Source: an uncultured Erwinia sp. (GTDB taxonomy: Bacteria > Pseudomonadota > Gammaproteobacteria > Enterobacterales > Enterobacteriaceae). Taken from it: DNA of 64,000 nucleotides. Made by a program: the position numbers and the translations under genes. A model generated the notes under the pieces. The model did no database searches and had not been told where the DNA came from. It saw nothing but the letters and a program-made list of their open reading frames with translations. Where the stretch lies: NCBI GenBank assembly GCA_945290265.1, contig CALYQW010000001.1:1-64000 (forward strand), written 5' to 3'. Positions 9,529 to 17,129 of this stretch are shown in pieces (within the stretch, counting starts at the first letter, position 1; every line of letters starts with the position of its first letter).

Positions 9529-10615
9529 TAGCCGGAGGACATTTTTCAAATATTGTCGTGCGAAGCAACTCACTGTCGATATTTTCATCCAGAAGCACCG
9601 AGCAGATATGTGCCAGTTCTAACTCTGATTTATCGAGATCTTTCAGTGTCCTCAGGCGTTTTTTCTGCCCAATTTTTTTCGCCTCCCTACCTATATCAGC
9701 AATAACCCCATCCAGAACGTCCAGCGCGTCATCCAGTGCCGATATTTCGCAGGAACGGACAAACGCAACCAGCATCGCTGTTCGTCTCGCGGGCGGCATC
9801 CGGGCTATTTTGTACACTGAAATCATATCCGTATATCGTGCGAGTGCATTGAATCGCACCGGAGGAATACCGGTAAAGTCGAGACTCTGCATACCAAATG
9901 CTTTCAGTTTTAGATAGCGTACGACGGCCTGATTAAATGCCGGGCCACTGATGGCAACAGGACCTTTTCTTAACTGTTCAAAGCGTGAAGTACGCACGCC
10001 ATCAGGCACCTGTAACAGTTCCTCAAGTAATGAGCACTGTTCGTCTGATGATGCCAGCCCTGAAAGACGTGACCAGAGTCTGTCTGCTGATTTTTCACGA
10101 ACTTCCGATATCAGGCGGGTCAGTGTGGTGACGCCAGGCAACAGTATTTTGTTTTGCAGGAGCCAGCTGGTAGCCAGATCGAAAAGCAGACCCGGTCGTT
10201 CGTTGCTGAGCCAGCTGCGGGTGAACAGTAAACGGCTTAGCCTGAAGGTCCACGGCCAGGCAAAATCACGATAGCCATACTGCCGTCGTATCAGTGCCTG
10301 GTGTTCACGCAATGTGGTTTCTCTTCTGGAATATTCAGAAAGAACGCCTGTATCAGATATTCCCAGTTGTCGTGCAACAAACCACTGCACGTTAGCCGGT
10401 ATCGATGACAGGTCATGAGGCCATGTGCCAAGAAAGCGAACACATCCAGTCAGCAATGCCACCGCAAGACGGTTGGCTCTGCCGCGCCGGTTGTTAATGA
10501 ACTCCATATCCGCTTCATCCAGCAGAAAGAAGCGGGCCAACTGAACATCATTGGGTTCTCCGGAGAACTGACCATAGCTGGCCCGTTGATCGGCATTTAA
10601 AAAATCGGCGGGCAA
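9529..10615 (-). pseudogene. tnpA: Tn3-family transposase TnpA, N-terminal part
   Basis: The N-terminal DNA-binding half of TnpA: LPADFLNADQRASYGQFSGE aligns with the start of Tn3 TnpA, then ARFFLLDEADMEF, WPWTFRLSRLLFTRSW, SGPAFNQAVVRY and KKIGQKKRLRTLKDLDKSEL. The start chosen is TTG at 10615, five nt after GGGAGG; the ATG at 10732 would add 39 residues absent from the family. The frame ends at a TAG created by the IS630 end. Confidence 0.9.
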
Positions 10616-10785
10616 AGTTGCCTCCCTGGCATGAGTAAAGAAAACGGTCGTTTTCTTTACTCTGATTTCTCGTTTCAAATATAAACGGAACGACTGAAGA
10701 ATTTTTAGTAATATACCCGGTAAATAAAACAATGTTAATATTGAGTTAGTGATAACGAGTATTTTAACAAAATGTAGGTGAAATC
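10616..10785. promoter_or_regulatory. Tn3 res / divergent promoter region
   Basis: The 170 bp between divergently read tnpA and tnpR are AT-rich, with dyad-like blocks (TGTTAATATTGAGTTAGTGATAAC around 10733-10754 and TATTTTAACAAAATGT just before tnpR). This is where Tn3 elements carry the three resolvase-binding subsites and both promoters. Individual subsites could not be delimited by eye. Confidence 0.6.
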
Positions 10786-11361
10786 ATGTTGGTCGGATAT
10801 GCCCGAGTCTCAACCGATGACCAGAATCTGAATTTGCAGCGGGATGCTCTTCGGGTGGCCGGGTGCGAAAAAATATATGAAGACCAGATCAGCGGAGCCA
10901 AGGCTGAGCGCCCTGGTCTTCATGCTGTTCTTCAGTTTACTCGTCCCGGAGATACCCTGGTTGTCTGGCGACTGGATCGCCTGAGCCGTTCGCTGAAAGA
11001 TCTGATAGACATGGTCAAGCTGCTGGAGTCGAATAGCATCGGGTTAAAAAGCCTTCAGGAATCCATCGATACCACCTCAAGTTCCGGGATGCTGATATTT
11101 CATCTGTTTGGTGCTCTGGCGGAATTTGAGCGCAATCTGACCCGCGAGAGAACGCAGGCCGGTTTGCAAGCTGCACGGGCAAGAGGACGAAAAGGAGGAA
11201 GACCAAAAACGCTGAACAAGGATAAGCAGGCCCTGGCCGTACAACTGTACGACGAAAGAAAACACACAGTTACGCAAATATGCGAATTGATGGGGGTATC
11301 GAGGCCCACGCTTTATAAATATATTGAGGCGGCGAAAAATACAGTTTTCACCAATCACTGA
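10786..11361 (+). CDS. tnpR: Serine resolvase TnpR
   Basis: 191 aa. Resolvase catalytic domain with nucleophile Ser9 in GYARVSTDDQNL, then RPGDTLVVWRLDRLSRSLKDL, the E-helix segment LIFHLFGALAEFERNLTRERT, the RKGGRPK linker and a C-terminal HTH (TVTQICELMGVSRPTLYKYI). Length matches Tn3 resolvase (~185 aa). It acts at the upstream res site to resolve cointegrates and would repress its own promoter. The cargo genes follow co-directionally 27 bp downstream, so they may be co-transcribed with it. Confidence 0.95.
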   Translation: MLVGYARVSTDDQNLNLQRDALRVAGCEKIYEDQISGAKAERPGLHAVLQFTRPGDTLVVWRLDRLSRSLKDLIDMVKLLESNSIGLKSLQESIDTTSSSGMLIFHLFGALAEFERNLTRERTQAGLQAARARGRKGGRPKTLNKDKQALAVQLYDERKHTVTQICELMGVSRPTLYKYIEAAKNTVFTNH

Positions 11362-11388
11362 AGTAGAGAGTTTATAAGGAAATAAATA

Positions 11389-11880
11389 ATGGCTATACCA
11401 GTATATCTATGGCTTTACGATGAAGAAGGGAAGTTATTAAAAGGCTCTGTCGATGTTACAGGCCGCGAAGGAAGCATCGAACTAACCGGAATGCAGCATG
11501 ATTTATTTATCCCAACGGACGATGCAACTGGTGCAGCGACAGGCACGCGGCAACACGAGGCGTACACCTTTGAAAAGCTGATAGATAGTTCATCACCACT
11601 GTTGTATAAAGCGCTCACAACAGGGAAAACGCTGGCTAAGGCGGTGTTTAAATTCTACCGTATCAATTACAACGGACTGGAAGAAGAATATTTCGTTACG
11701 ACGCTTGAGAATGTCAAGGTGTGTCATGTTGTACCTGTTATGTTCGACACCAAAGATCCAGATTTTGAAAAGGACGGTCACATAGAGCATGTTGGCCTGC
11801 GTTATGAAAAAATCGACTGGCATTATACAGACGGTAATATTAAACACAGCGATAGCTGGAACGAGAGAAAAACAGCATAA
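11389..11880 (+). CDS. hcp: Hcp, type VI secretion tube protein (orphan, transposon-borne)
   Basis: 163 aa, full-length Hcp. Starts MAIPVYLWLYDEEGKLLKGS and contains GSIELTGMQHDLFIPTDD, IDSSSPLLYKALTTGKTL, FYRINYNGLEEEYF, HVGLRYEKIDWHYTDG and the terminal HSDSWNER, all Hcp1-family hallmarks. Hcp forms the hexameric T6SS tube and chaperones small effectors in its lumen. AAGGA lies 8 nt before the ATG. No T6SS core genes accompany it, so it would have to use a chromosomal apparatus. Effector and immunity candidate follow immediately. Confidence 0.96.
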   Translation: MAIPVYLWLYDEEGKLLKGSVDVTGREGSIELTGMQHDLFIPTDDATGAATGTRQHEAYTFEKLIDSSSPLLYKALTTGKTLAKAVFKFYRINYNGLEEEYFVTTLENVKVCHVVPVMFDTKDPDFEKDGHIEHVGLRYEKIDWHYTDGNIKHSDSWNERKTA

Positions 11881-11890
11881 GGAAATCATC

Positions 11891-12259
11891 ATGGCAAAAT
11901 GGCTTTATAAACAAAGTACAGGTGAGTTATACCGCAATGGCAAGTTAATCGAAACAGGCTATTCCGGCGTACTGACAAATAAAAATAACCCTGACCGTGA
12001 ACAGGTCCGCGGAATGGGACCTATCCCGCGTGGAACGTGGAAAATCGGCAGCACAGGAACAGGCAAAGGCCCGCTGACAATTACACTGAACCATATCAGC
12101 GGTAACTCTTACGCGCGTGATATGAGTACATTCAGGATGCATGGCGACAAGCGTCACGGCATCAGGGGGTTCGCGTCGGCAGGCTGCATCATCATGGGGC
12201 CATCAACGCGTTTACTGGTCAGTAAAGACCGCGGAGCGATCCTTGAGGTGGTCCGGTGA
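11891..12259 (+). CDS. Tlde1-like (DUF2778) L,D-transpeptidase-fold T6SS effector
   Basis: 122 aa from the ATG at 11891, preceded by AAGGA; the frame is also open upstream, but that stretch lies inside hcp. The N-terminus MAKWLYKQSTGELYRNGKL and the segment MGPIPRGTWKIG are typical of DUF2778/Tlde1 proteins. The putative catalytic pair is His84 (FRMHGDK) and Cys99 (ASAGCIIM), the H...SxGC signature of L,D-transpeptidase folds. Salmonella Tlde1 acts in the periplasm on peptidoglycan tetrapeptides. There is no signal peptide, as expected for a T6SS cargo. Its size fits Hcp-lumen delivery (inference). Confidence 0.9.
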   Translation: MAKWLYKQSTGELYRNGKLIETGYSGVLTNKNNPDREQVRGMGPIPRGTWKIGSTGTGKGPLTITLNHISGNSYARDMSTFRMHGDKRHGIRGFASAGCIIMGPSTRLLVSKDRGAILEVVR

Positions 12260-12681
12260 TTCGCCCTTTTGTGCTAACGCTGGCCATCTTACCTTTCGCC
12301 AGTCACGCAGCAGATGTTCCAGGTAGCGAATGTGCAACCCGGGGGCATTATGCCGAAGAGATGCTCTTATCCGCCGTGACTAAAGAAGGAGTTAAGGGGA
12401 TTGAGCGTGATAAAACGGCGGTTGAAGTGTTGAATCTTTCTCCCGTTTCCGATGCGTTCGCGCGTCAGCTTGCGCAGGAAGATTCGAAAACCGGTAATGG
12501 TCTTTCACTTAAAGATTACTACGGTATTTACCACGATAACGGTGCAATGAACCTAACGGCGAAATACACCTATACCAACGCGAAAGGCGCGAGCAATGTT
12601 TATATTGTCTCCAGCCTGTTAAACAACGATGAGTGCTCTGTCCGATTTAATGGATATTTGACACTATCCCGTGAGTTCTAA
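12256..12681 (+). CDS. Probable periplasmic immunity protein to the Tlde1-like effector
   Basis: 141 aa with a GTG start overlapping the effector stop as GTGA, preceded by GAGGTGG: classic coupling of toxin and antidote. Residues 1-18 form a Sec signal peptide (VLTLAILPFASHA, cleavage before ADVPG), placing the mature protein in the periplasm where the effector would act. The mature part has two Cys (SECATRG and NNDECSVRF) that could form a disulfide. I do not recognise the family by sequence; the role is inferred from position, export signal and coupling. Confidence 0.78.
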   Translation: MIRPFVLTLAILPFASHAADVPGSECATRGHYAEEMLLSAVTKEGVKGIERDKTAVEVLNLSPVSDAFARQLAQEDSKTGNGLSLKDYYGIYHDNGAMNLTAKYTYTNAKGASNVYIVSSLLNNDECSVRFNGYLTLSREF

Positions 12682-12685
12682 AAAC

Positions 12686-12716
12686 ATGGAAAGGATCATT
12701 AACTGATCCTTTCCAT
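12686..12716 (+). terminator. 13-bp perfect hairpin after the effector/immunity cassette
   Basis: ATGGAAAGGATCA (12686-12698) and its exact complement (12704-12716) with a 5-nt loop, 5 nt after the immunity stop and 24 bp before the transposon end. No T-run follows, so termination strength is uncertain. Its placement insulates the cargo from the host gene beyond. Confidence 0.55.
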
Positions 12717-12739
12717 CAAACAACTGTACAAAAAACGCA

Positions 12740-12777
12740 CTTGTCGTACGTTTTCGTACGATTGGGCTTCAGACCCC
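12740..12777 (-). repeat. Tn3 right terminal inverted repeat (38 bp)
   Basis: Reverse complement begins GGGGTCTGAAGCCCAATCG, matching the left repeat. It is followed at 12778-12782 by the second GATAA copy. Confidence 0.93.
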
Positions 12778-12975
12778 GATAACATCCGGCTTTTCATAAC
12801 CACCGATTATTCGCAGATATTTACCTTCCCGCTTTTCGCTAAAACAGAGACGGTTCTCCAGCGCAATAACGCTGCAGCTGACAAAATCTTCAAATACCTT
12901 ATGGCGGTGATGATATCGTGCGGTCTGATTAAAAAGTGAGATAAACGCCTTCTCATGGTCAATAAAAGCAGCCAT
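12778..12975 (-). pseudogene. N-6 DNA methylase, 5' part (split by Tn3 element)
   Basis: 66 codons starting MAAFIDHEKAFISLFNQ and ending at the GATAA target (KPDVI). GGAG lies 7 nt before the ATG at 12975; an ATG two codons upstream is less well spaced. It continues in frame with 6358-5873. N-terminal region typical of ICE/plasmid N6-methylases (ARYHHRHKVFEDFVSCS). Confidence 0.85.
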
Positions 12976-12988
12976 ACGCATTCTCCAT

Positions 12989-13030
12989 AAAAAAGGGAAC
13001 ACGTACCCCGGACAGGAGAACAGTGTTCCC
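12989..13030 (-). terminator. Rho-independent terminator after the DUF1281 gene
   Basis: GGGAACAC and GTGTTCCC arms (13023-13030 and 12995-13002) are followed on the minus strand by six T (12994-12989). It lies between the DUF1281 gene and the methylase. Confidence 0.75.
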
Positions 13031-13084
13031 CTGAGGGTATGCAGCCGGCGAGGGCTGCAGTTCAGTTAAATGGCCAGAAGTCTG

Positions 13085-14020
13085 TTATCCACGGACGTCA
13101 TTGTAACCAGCCATCTCTGGCCCAAGATGCGGCTGTTCACTACTGACCAGATACAGTGCCGGAGCGGGCGGTAGCGTTTTCGTCGGCAACCCCTGGTGGC
13201 CATCTACATGCGCCCCAAGGTCATAGCAGTCATAACCACTGAGACCGCTGACCGGTTCACTGTAGGTGTGCCGTACTTCGCACTCAAAGAGAGCGGAAAT
13301 ACCGGCCACCACCTCACCTGACGGTGGATACCAGGGTGAATCCAGCCGCAGCGTTAACCCGTTAGCAGCATGACGGTGCAGGTTTACATTATGCCCGGCT
13401 GGCCACTCCATTCCGTAAATACGGCTGTAGAAGCTTACCGTTGTGGATATTCCCGCCAGCAGCCCACCGGAGCCGTTAAGCTCAGTGGCCAACTGCGTCG
13501 GAATAACCATCAGCATATCGCATGGCTGAGACCGTTCCGGGTATTCCCGCAGACGCTCCCAGCAAGCTGCTGCATCAGGCTCGTCGTTCATCCCGGCCAG
13601 ACCGAACCAGTCCGCATACTGCCTTTTCATCAACGTCGCCATGATGTCCCGTGACGCCTGGGGGATATTTTCCCACTTAAGCGCCCCCAGGCCGGACTGG
13701 TGATACAGCCGGTCAATCCGACGTATGGTCTCCGTACCCAGCGCCACGTCTTTCTGCAGCATTTCCAGCCACTGCTCAAACGCAAGGTTAGCGGCCGTCG
13801 ACTGCCCGACACCATGACGAACCAGCCCTTGAAAGGGGATGTACGAGACGGTTCGCACCGGTTTCAGTATCCCCGCGCACCCGGCCAGGAACAGCTGTAT
13901 GCTCTGCAGTATTGCGTGGCGGTAACGCGGCGTGTCTGCGCCATTTATCCACTGCAACAGCACATCGATACAGACAGATTTACCGGTAATTTCAAAGCGG
14001 TTCTGGCACCATTCAGACAT
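13085..14020 (-). CDS. DUF1281 (Api92-like) ferredoxin-fold protein
   Basis: 311 aa. The opening MSEWCQNRFEITGKSVCIDVLLQWINGAD (read as separate short motifs WCQNRFEITG and LLQWING) and the end LFECEVRHTYSEP...GYDCYDLG are characteristic of DUF1281 proteins found on conjugative plasmids and ICEs. The function is unknown. It is typically located with methylase, ArdC and helicase genes in the leading or accessory region, as here. Flanked on both sides by terminator hairpins, so probably monocistronic. Confidence 0.8.
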   Translation of the reverse strand: MSEWCQNRFEITGKSVCIDVLLQWINGADTPRYRHAILQSIQLFLAGCAGILKPVRTVSYIPFQGLVRHGVGQSTAANLAFEQWLEMLQKDVALGTETIRRIDRLYHQSGLGALKWENIPQASRDIMATLMKRQYADWFGLAGMNDEPDAAACWERLREYPERSQPCDMLMVIPTQLATELNGSGGLLAGISTTVSFYSRIYGMEWPAGHNVNLHRHAANGLTLRLDSPWYPPSGEVVAGISALFECEVRHTYSEPVSGLSGYDCYDLGAHVDGHQGLPTKTLPPAPALYLVSSEQPHLGPEMAGYNDVRG

Positions 14021-14043
14021 AAGTTGATACTCCTCTTTTCAGT

Positions 14044-14090
14044 AAAAAAAGAGGGCATCGTCCCGTGAGGAACAATGCCCTCACGGGAGG
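14044..14090 (-). terminator. Terminator hairpin after the ArdC-like fragment
   Basis: On the minus strand CCCGTGAGG pairs with CCTCACGGG, and alternatively GAGGGCATTG pairs with CGATGCCCTC, followed by seven T. It is 38 bp past the ArdC fragment stop. Confidence 0.7.
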
Positions 14091-14127
14091 GTGACAATTG
14101 TATTACTGTCGTCACCCGATAGATTAA

Positions 14128-14542
14128 TTACGCGTCTTCAGCCTGACGGCCGAGTGCCGCGAGCAAATATTCCGACGCTTCCCGGGCCTGCCGGCAGGCG
14201 CTGAACAGCGCCTTTTTGTCGGATTTCAGTTTTGACAACCAGCCGTCAACATAACTTTCATGCTGCAAATCACCGGTTATCCCGAGATGTGCGCACAGAA
14301 AGGCACTGCCGATTTCGGCTATCAACTCCTCGAAGGCATACACCGGGTCGCCAAATTTCTTTGACGCCCGCGTTATCCCTTCACGGTTCAGTCGCTTCAC
14401 ATGGTCACTGGCATGCACCAGCTCGTGAAGCACCGTGGACCAGTAGTCACCTTCAGCGTCAAACTGTGACGTCAGGGGCAGCACTATCTGATCGGTGGCG
14501 GCGCGATAATACGCCCGGTTCTGCGGCCTGGGTGAAAACCGC
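14128..14542 (-). pseudogene. ArdC-like antirestriction/zincin protein, C-terminal fragment
   Basis: The frame contains NRAYYRAATDQIVLPL, then the metal site HELVHASDH (HExxH-like, with the Glu and second His) and FEELIAEIGSAFLCAHLGI. This corresponds to the C-terminal zinc-peptidase-like domain of ArdC/DUF1738 proteins. The N-terminal ssDNA-binding half is absent. Upstream of about 14543 the sequence switches abruptly to helicase. An internal ATG at 14484 would give 118 aa. Most likely a deletion remnant. Confidence 0.8.
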
Positions 14543-15188
14543 CGACCAGAATGACCCGACAGGGCTGATTCAGAACAAACGCACTGGTCACAGGGTTGGC
14601 GTCCTGAGCCTCATCAAAAAGGATGGTGTTCCAGCGCTTAGACAGGTCAGGCTGACAGAGCTGGAACAGTTTGAGGTAGGTATCGTGCCTAACGGGGAAG
14701 GTTGAATCGGTCCGGCTCATTTCATACCAGAGGATCTGAATCGCCACCAGGATTTTACCGGCATCCAGGCCGTGCCGATCATCCTCCGCGGGCAGATGCA
14801 TCAGTCCAGGCTCGGGGTCGGCGCTGCAGAGGAACATATTCAGCCCGCTGAGCGCCAGCCTTGCCAGAGGCCAGTGCCGGGTGTTTAGTTTGCGGGCCAC
14901 ATCCGAAATGCGCAGACTGGCTGTCAGCCGGTCACTGAAATGTTTACCGAAACGGACCCACGCCAGCTGATGCGACGTTTTACACTCTACGTTATAGGGG
15001 AACCTGCGTTCAGCCTCATCGCGCACGGCGCGGTTGTAGGCAAGGTAAAGCATTTTACTTTTCGGGTTGGCTTCAGCGTAGTTCACTAACGTGGAGGTTT
15101 TTCCTGTGCCGGCAAACGCATTTACTACGAGATGACTGCCCTTCCACTCAATGATGGCGTTTTGCTCGGCTGTGGTATTCCAGGTCAT
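14484..15188 (-). pseudogene. Second UvrD-like helicase copy, truncated and fused to ArdC fragment
   Basis: Residues 1 to about 215 (MTWNTTAEQNAIIEWKG to QPCRVILVG) parallel the full helicase at 1216-2700 at roughly three residues in four, including Walker A AFAGTGKTSTL and LFDEAQDANP. After VILVG the motif III continuation (DRYQQIYRF) is missing; instead about 19 unrelated residues from another frame of the ArdC region follow before a stop. The helicase lost its C-terminal half in a deletion that joined it to ArdC. The diverged sequence shows it is an old paralogue, not a recent duplication. Confidence 0.85.
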
Positions 15189-15440
15189 GGGGTTCTCCGA
15201 CAGGTGCACATGGAAAATCAAGACTGGCAGCGGGAAGCGTTTACTGCGATAAAAAACCAGATACCCTGCTTGAGAAAAAAAACGCTCAAGTTCGGGAGCA
15301 TATGGTTGAAATTATGCAGCCTGAAAGTACTGTGAATCATGGGCCAACAGGCCTGCTGGAAAGTGGTGCCGGGGATGTAAAGTATTCCGGATCGTTATTA
15401 CGCCAGAGTGTTAACATTCACAACCTCGCCGACAATCTTA

Positions 15441-16232
15441 CTAATTACCAAAGCTCGTCATTACGTTGTCAAGTCCCTGGATATGAGCACTAAACCTGTC
15501 ACCTGGGCTTGCTGCTATCATGGGGCCCAGTGCACCGGTAAGAATAACGTCTCCACACTTTAATGGTGTGCCACGTTTGAAGAGTTGACGGGCGAGCCAG
15601 ACAGCTGCATTCACGGGGTGCCCCATACACCAGCGGCCATGTCCTTCAGAAACAGGTTTCCCATTTTTAAACAGAGTCATGGAACAATCGGCAAGATCTA
15701 AATCTTTGAGCAATTTCGGCTGCGATCCCGTGACATATAATGCCGCAGCGGCATTGTCTGCTACGGTATCCGTTATGCGTATATCCCAGTCGCGCAAACG
15801 GCAGTCAACTACTTCCAGTGACGCAACGGCAAATTCGGTTGCGCGCAACATATCAGTGAAGGTGATGCAATCATGATCAAGATCGCGCCCGATGACCAAC
15901 ATTACTTCGGCCTCAATCATGGGTGCAATGAGCCTGGCTGTCGGTATGACTCCTCCATAACCGATTTCCATGTCAGCAAACAGCGTTCCGAAGTCTGGTT
16001 CTGACACATTAATCTGCTTTTGCACTGAGGCCGAGGTTAAGCCGATTTTACGCCCACTGATGCGGCGACCAGCAGCAACATTAAGAGCCACATTTTGTTG
16101 CTGCACCGCGTAAGCAGTATCGATATCCGTTTCACCAATAATATTTCTTACCGGTTCACAGGGCTGGCTTCTTTCTTCAGCCATGCGCAGGCGTTCGGCC
16201 GCCTCAATGGTACGTTTTTGCTGTTTCTGCAC
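15441..16232 (-). CDS. 2-oxopent-4-enoate hydratase-like protein (MhpD/fumarylacetoacetase family)
   Basis: 263 aa, close in plan to MhpD: GETDIDTAYAVQQQNVAL, GRKIGLTSASVQKQ, DFGTLFADMEIG, the metal-site segment MIEAEVMLVIGRDLD, LEVVDCRLRDWDIRITDTVADNAA, GHPVNAAVWLARQLF and LTGALGPMIAASPGDRFSAHI. These enzymes hydrate 2-hydroxy-2,4-dienoates in meta-cleavage pathways. It follows a RidA gene 23 bp upstream, so the two probably form an operon. The aromatic dioxygenase and aldolase partners are absent here, so the true substrate may differ. Confidence 0.87.
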   Translation of the reverse strand: MQKQQKRTIEAAERLRMAEERSQPCEPVRNIIGETDIDTAYAVQQQNVALNVAAGRRISGRKIGLTSASVQKQINVSEPDFGTLFADMEIGYGGVIPTARLIAPMIEAEVMLVIGRDLDHDCITFTDMLRATEFAVASLEVVDCRLRDWDIRITDTVADNAAAALYVTGSQPKLLKDLDLADCSMTLFKNGKPVSEGHGRWCMGHPVNAAVWLARQLFKRGTPLKCGDVILTGALGPMIAASPGDRFSAHIQGLDNVMTSFGN

Positions 16233-16255
16233 TTTTCCTCCAATTCATATTTGGG

Positions 16256-16699
16256 TTATTTAGCTGCAAAGCATTCAACTTCAACTTTTGCATCCATCGC
16301 CAGGCCATTAACAGCAACCGTGCTTCTTGCGGGGAGGTGTTCGGGTTTAAAATACTCTTTATAGACGTTGTTGAAGGAAGGGAAATCTCTCATGTTACTG
16401 AGAAAAACGGTGCATTTAACAACATCGTTTAGCTTATAGCCGTGCGCGGTGAGTACCTGGTTGATATTTTCCATAGTCTGGCGGGATTCTGCCGCGATGC
16501 CGCCAGCGATCAGTTTCTGTGTCGCCGGTACTAGTCCGACCTGCCCCGACAGGTAAAGTGTATCATCTACTTTTACCGCTTCAGAAAAAGGCAGGTTACC
16601 CTGAACAACGACTCCCTCATTCAACCTGGATACATTGGCACTAGCCTGGCTGATTGCTGCAAATAAAAGACTTGTAATTAATATCCTGACTTTCATCAA
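16256..16699 (-). CDS. RidA-family protein with Sec signal peptide (periplasmic)
   Basis: 147 aa. Residues 1-21 are a clear signal peptide (VRILITSLLFAAISQASA). The mature part is a full RidA/YjgF trimer subunit: GNLPFSEAVKVDDTLYLSGQVG, the TMENINQVLTAHG segment and the active-site region PARSTVAVNGLAMDAKVEVECFA, including the conserved Arg that binds imine or 2-imino acid substrates. Classical RidA deaminates reactive enamines in the cytosol. An exported form points to a periplasmic or extracellular substrate, or to a 2-aminomuconate-deaminase-like role. Confidence 0.88.
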   Translation of the reverse strand: MMKVRILITSLLFAAISQASANVSRLNEGVVVQGNLPFSEAVKVDDTLYLSGQVGLVPATQKLIAGGIAAESRQTMENINQVLTAHGYKLNDVVKCTVFLSNMRDFPSFNNVYKEYFKPEHLPARSTVAVNGLAMDAKVEVECFAAK

Positions 16700-17129
16700 A
16701 ATTCCTTTCTGATCTTGGTTTGATTGTAAATCTGCAAGAATCCTGCTGCCCTGTTGAGCTCTATCAGAGCTGTCCAGAGGAGTTACCCACTTGATAAAAT
16801 CCCTGAATAAAGGCTTATCCTCTTGGGTACCTGTAGCTCCTGTTTCCTAACGTGTACCGTTTAAGTCAGGTTAACTACACTTTCCCAAATCACTATGGGC
16901 AAGATATCTGGGCTGACAAGTTGGGTACAGACCCAACTAGATTGATTTTACAAGGACACAGAAAATATATTGCGTAAGAAAGTAATTGTTCAAACCGTAT
17001 TCAGTTTAAATTTTGCTTAACGGCAGATATGAGACAGGTATGATGAAAACCAGTAGATATGTAACGCCTGTCTAGTGTACAGGCGTTACAGATTATATTT
17101 AAAAGTCTGTACTATCACAATTACAACAA
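16700..17129. other. Intergenic region between RidA and MocR regulator
   Basis: 430 bp with no coding signal. It holds an inverted repeat AGTTGGGT/ACCCAACT (about 16919-16938, 4-nt loop) and GGGTACCTGTAGC-like segments. The promoter of the RidA-hydratase operon must lie here, and the palindrome is a candidate operator. No terminator for the regulator was clear. Confidence 0.45.

Larger units (their letters stand above)
6364..12777. mobile_element. Tn3-family transposon with T6SS hcp/effector/immunity cargo and nested IS630
   Basis: A 6414-bp unit bounded by 38-bp inverted repeats beginning GGGGTCTGAAGCCCAA and flanked by a perfect GATAA duplication. Content: tnpA (minus, interrupted), res region, tnpR (plus), then hcp, a Tlde1-like effector and an immunity candidate (plus). 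Without the 1152-bp IS630 copy and its TA duplication it would be about 5.26 kb. The transposase is of the Tn3 proper group (long stretches recall Tn3 TnpA), not Tn21. The intact duplication says this copy arrived by one transposition and has not been rearranged at its ends since. Confidence 0.95.

Noticed and set aside
11789-11890. A longer N-terminus for the Tlde1-like effector starting inside hcp
   Set aside because: The extension duplicates hcp DNA in another frame, and the family begins at the MAKWLYKQSTG-type start at 11891 with its own AAGGA.
15302-15493. A 63-aa plus-strand open frame beside the helicase remnant
   Set aside because: It overlaps the end of the hydratase gene, has no start context and no recognisable domain.
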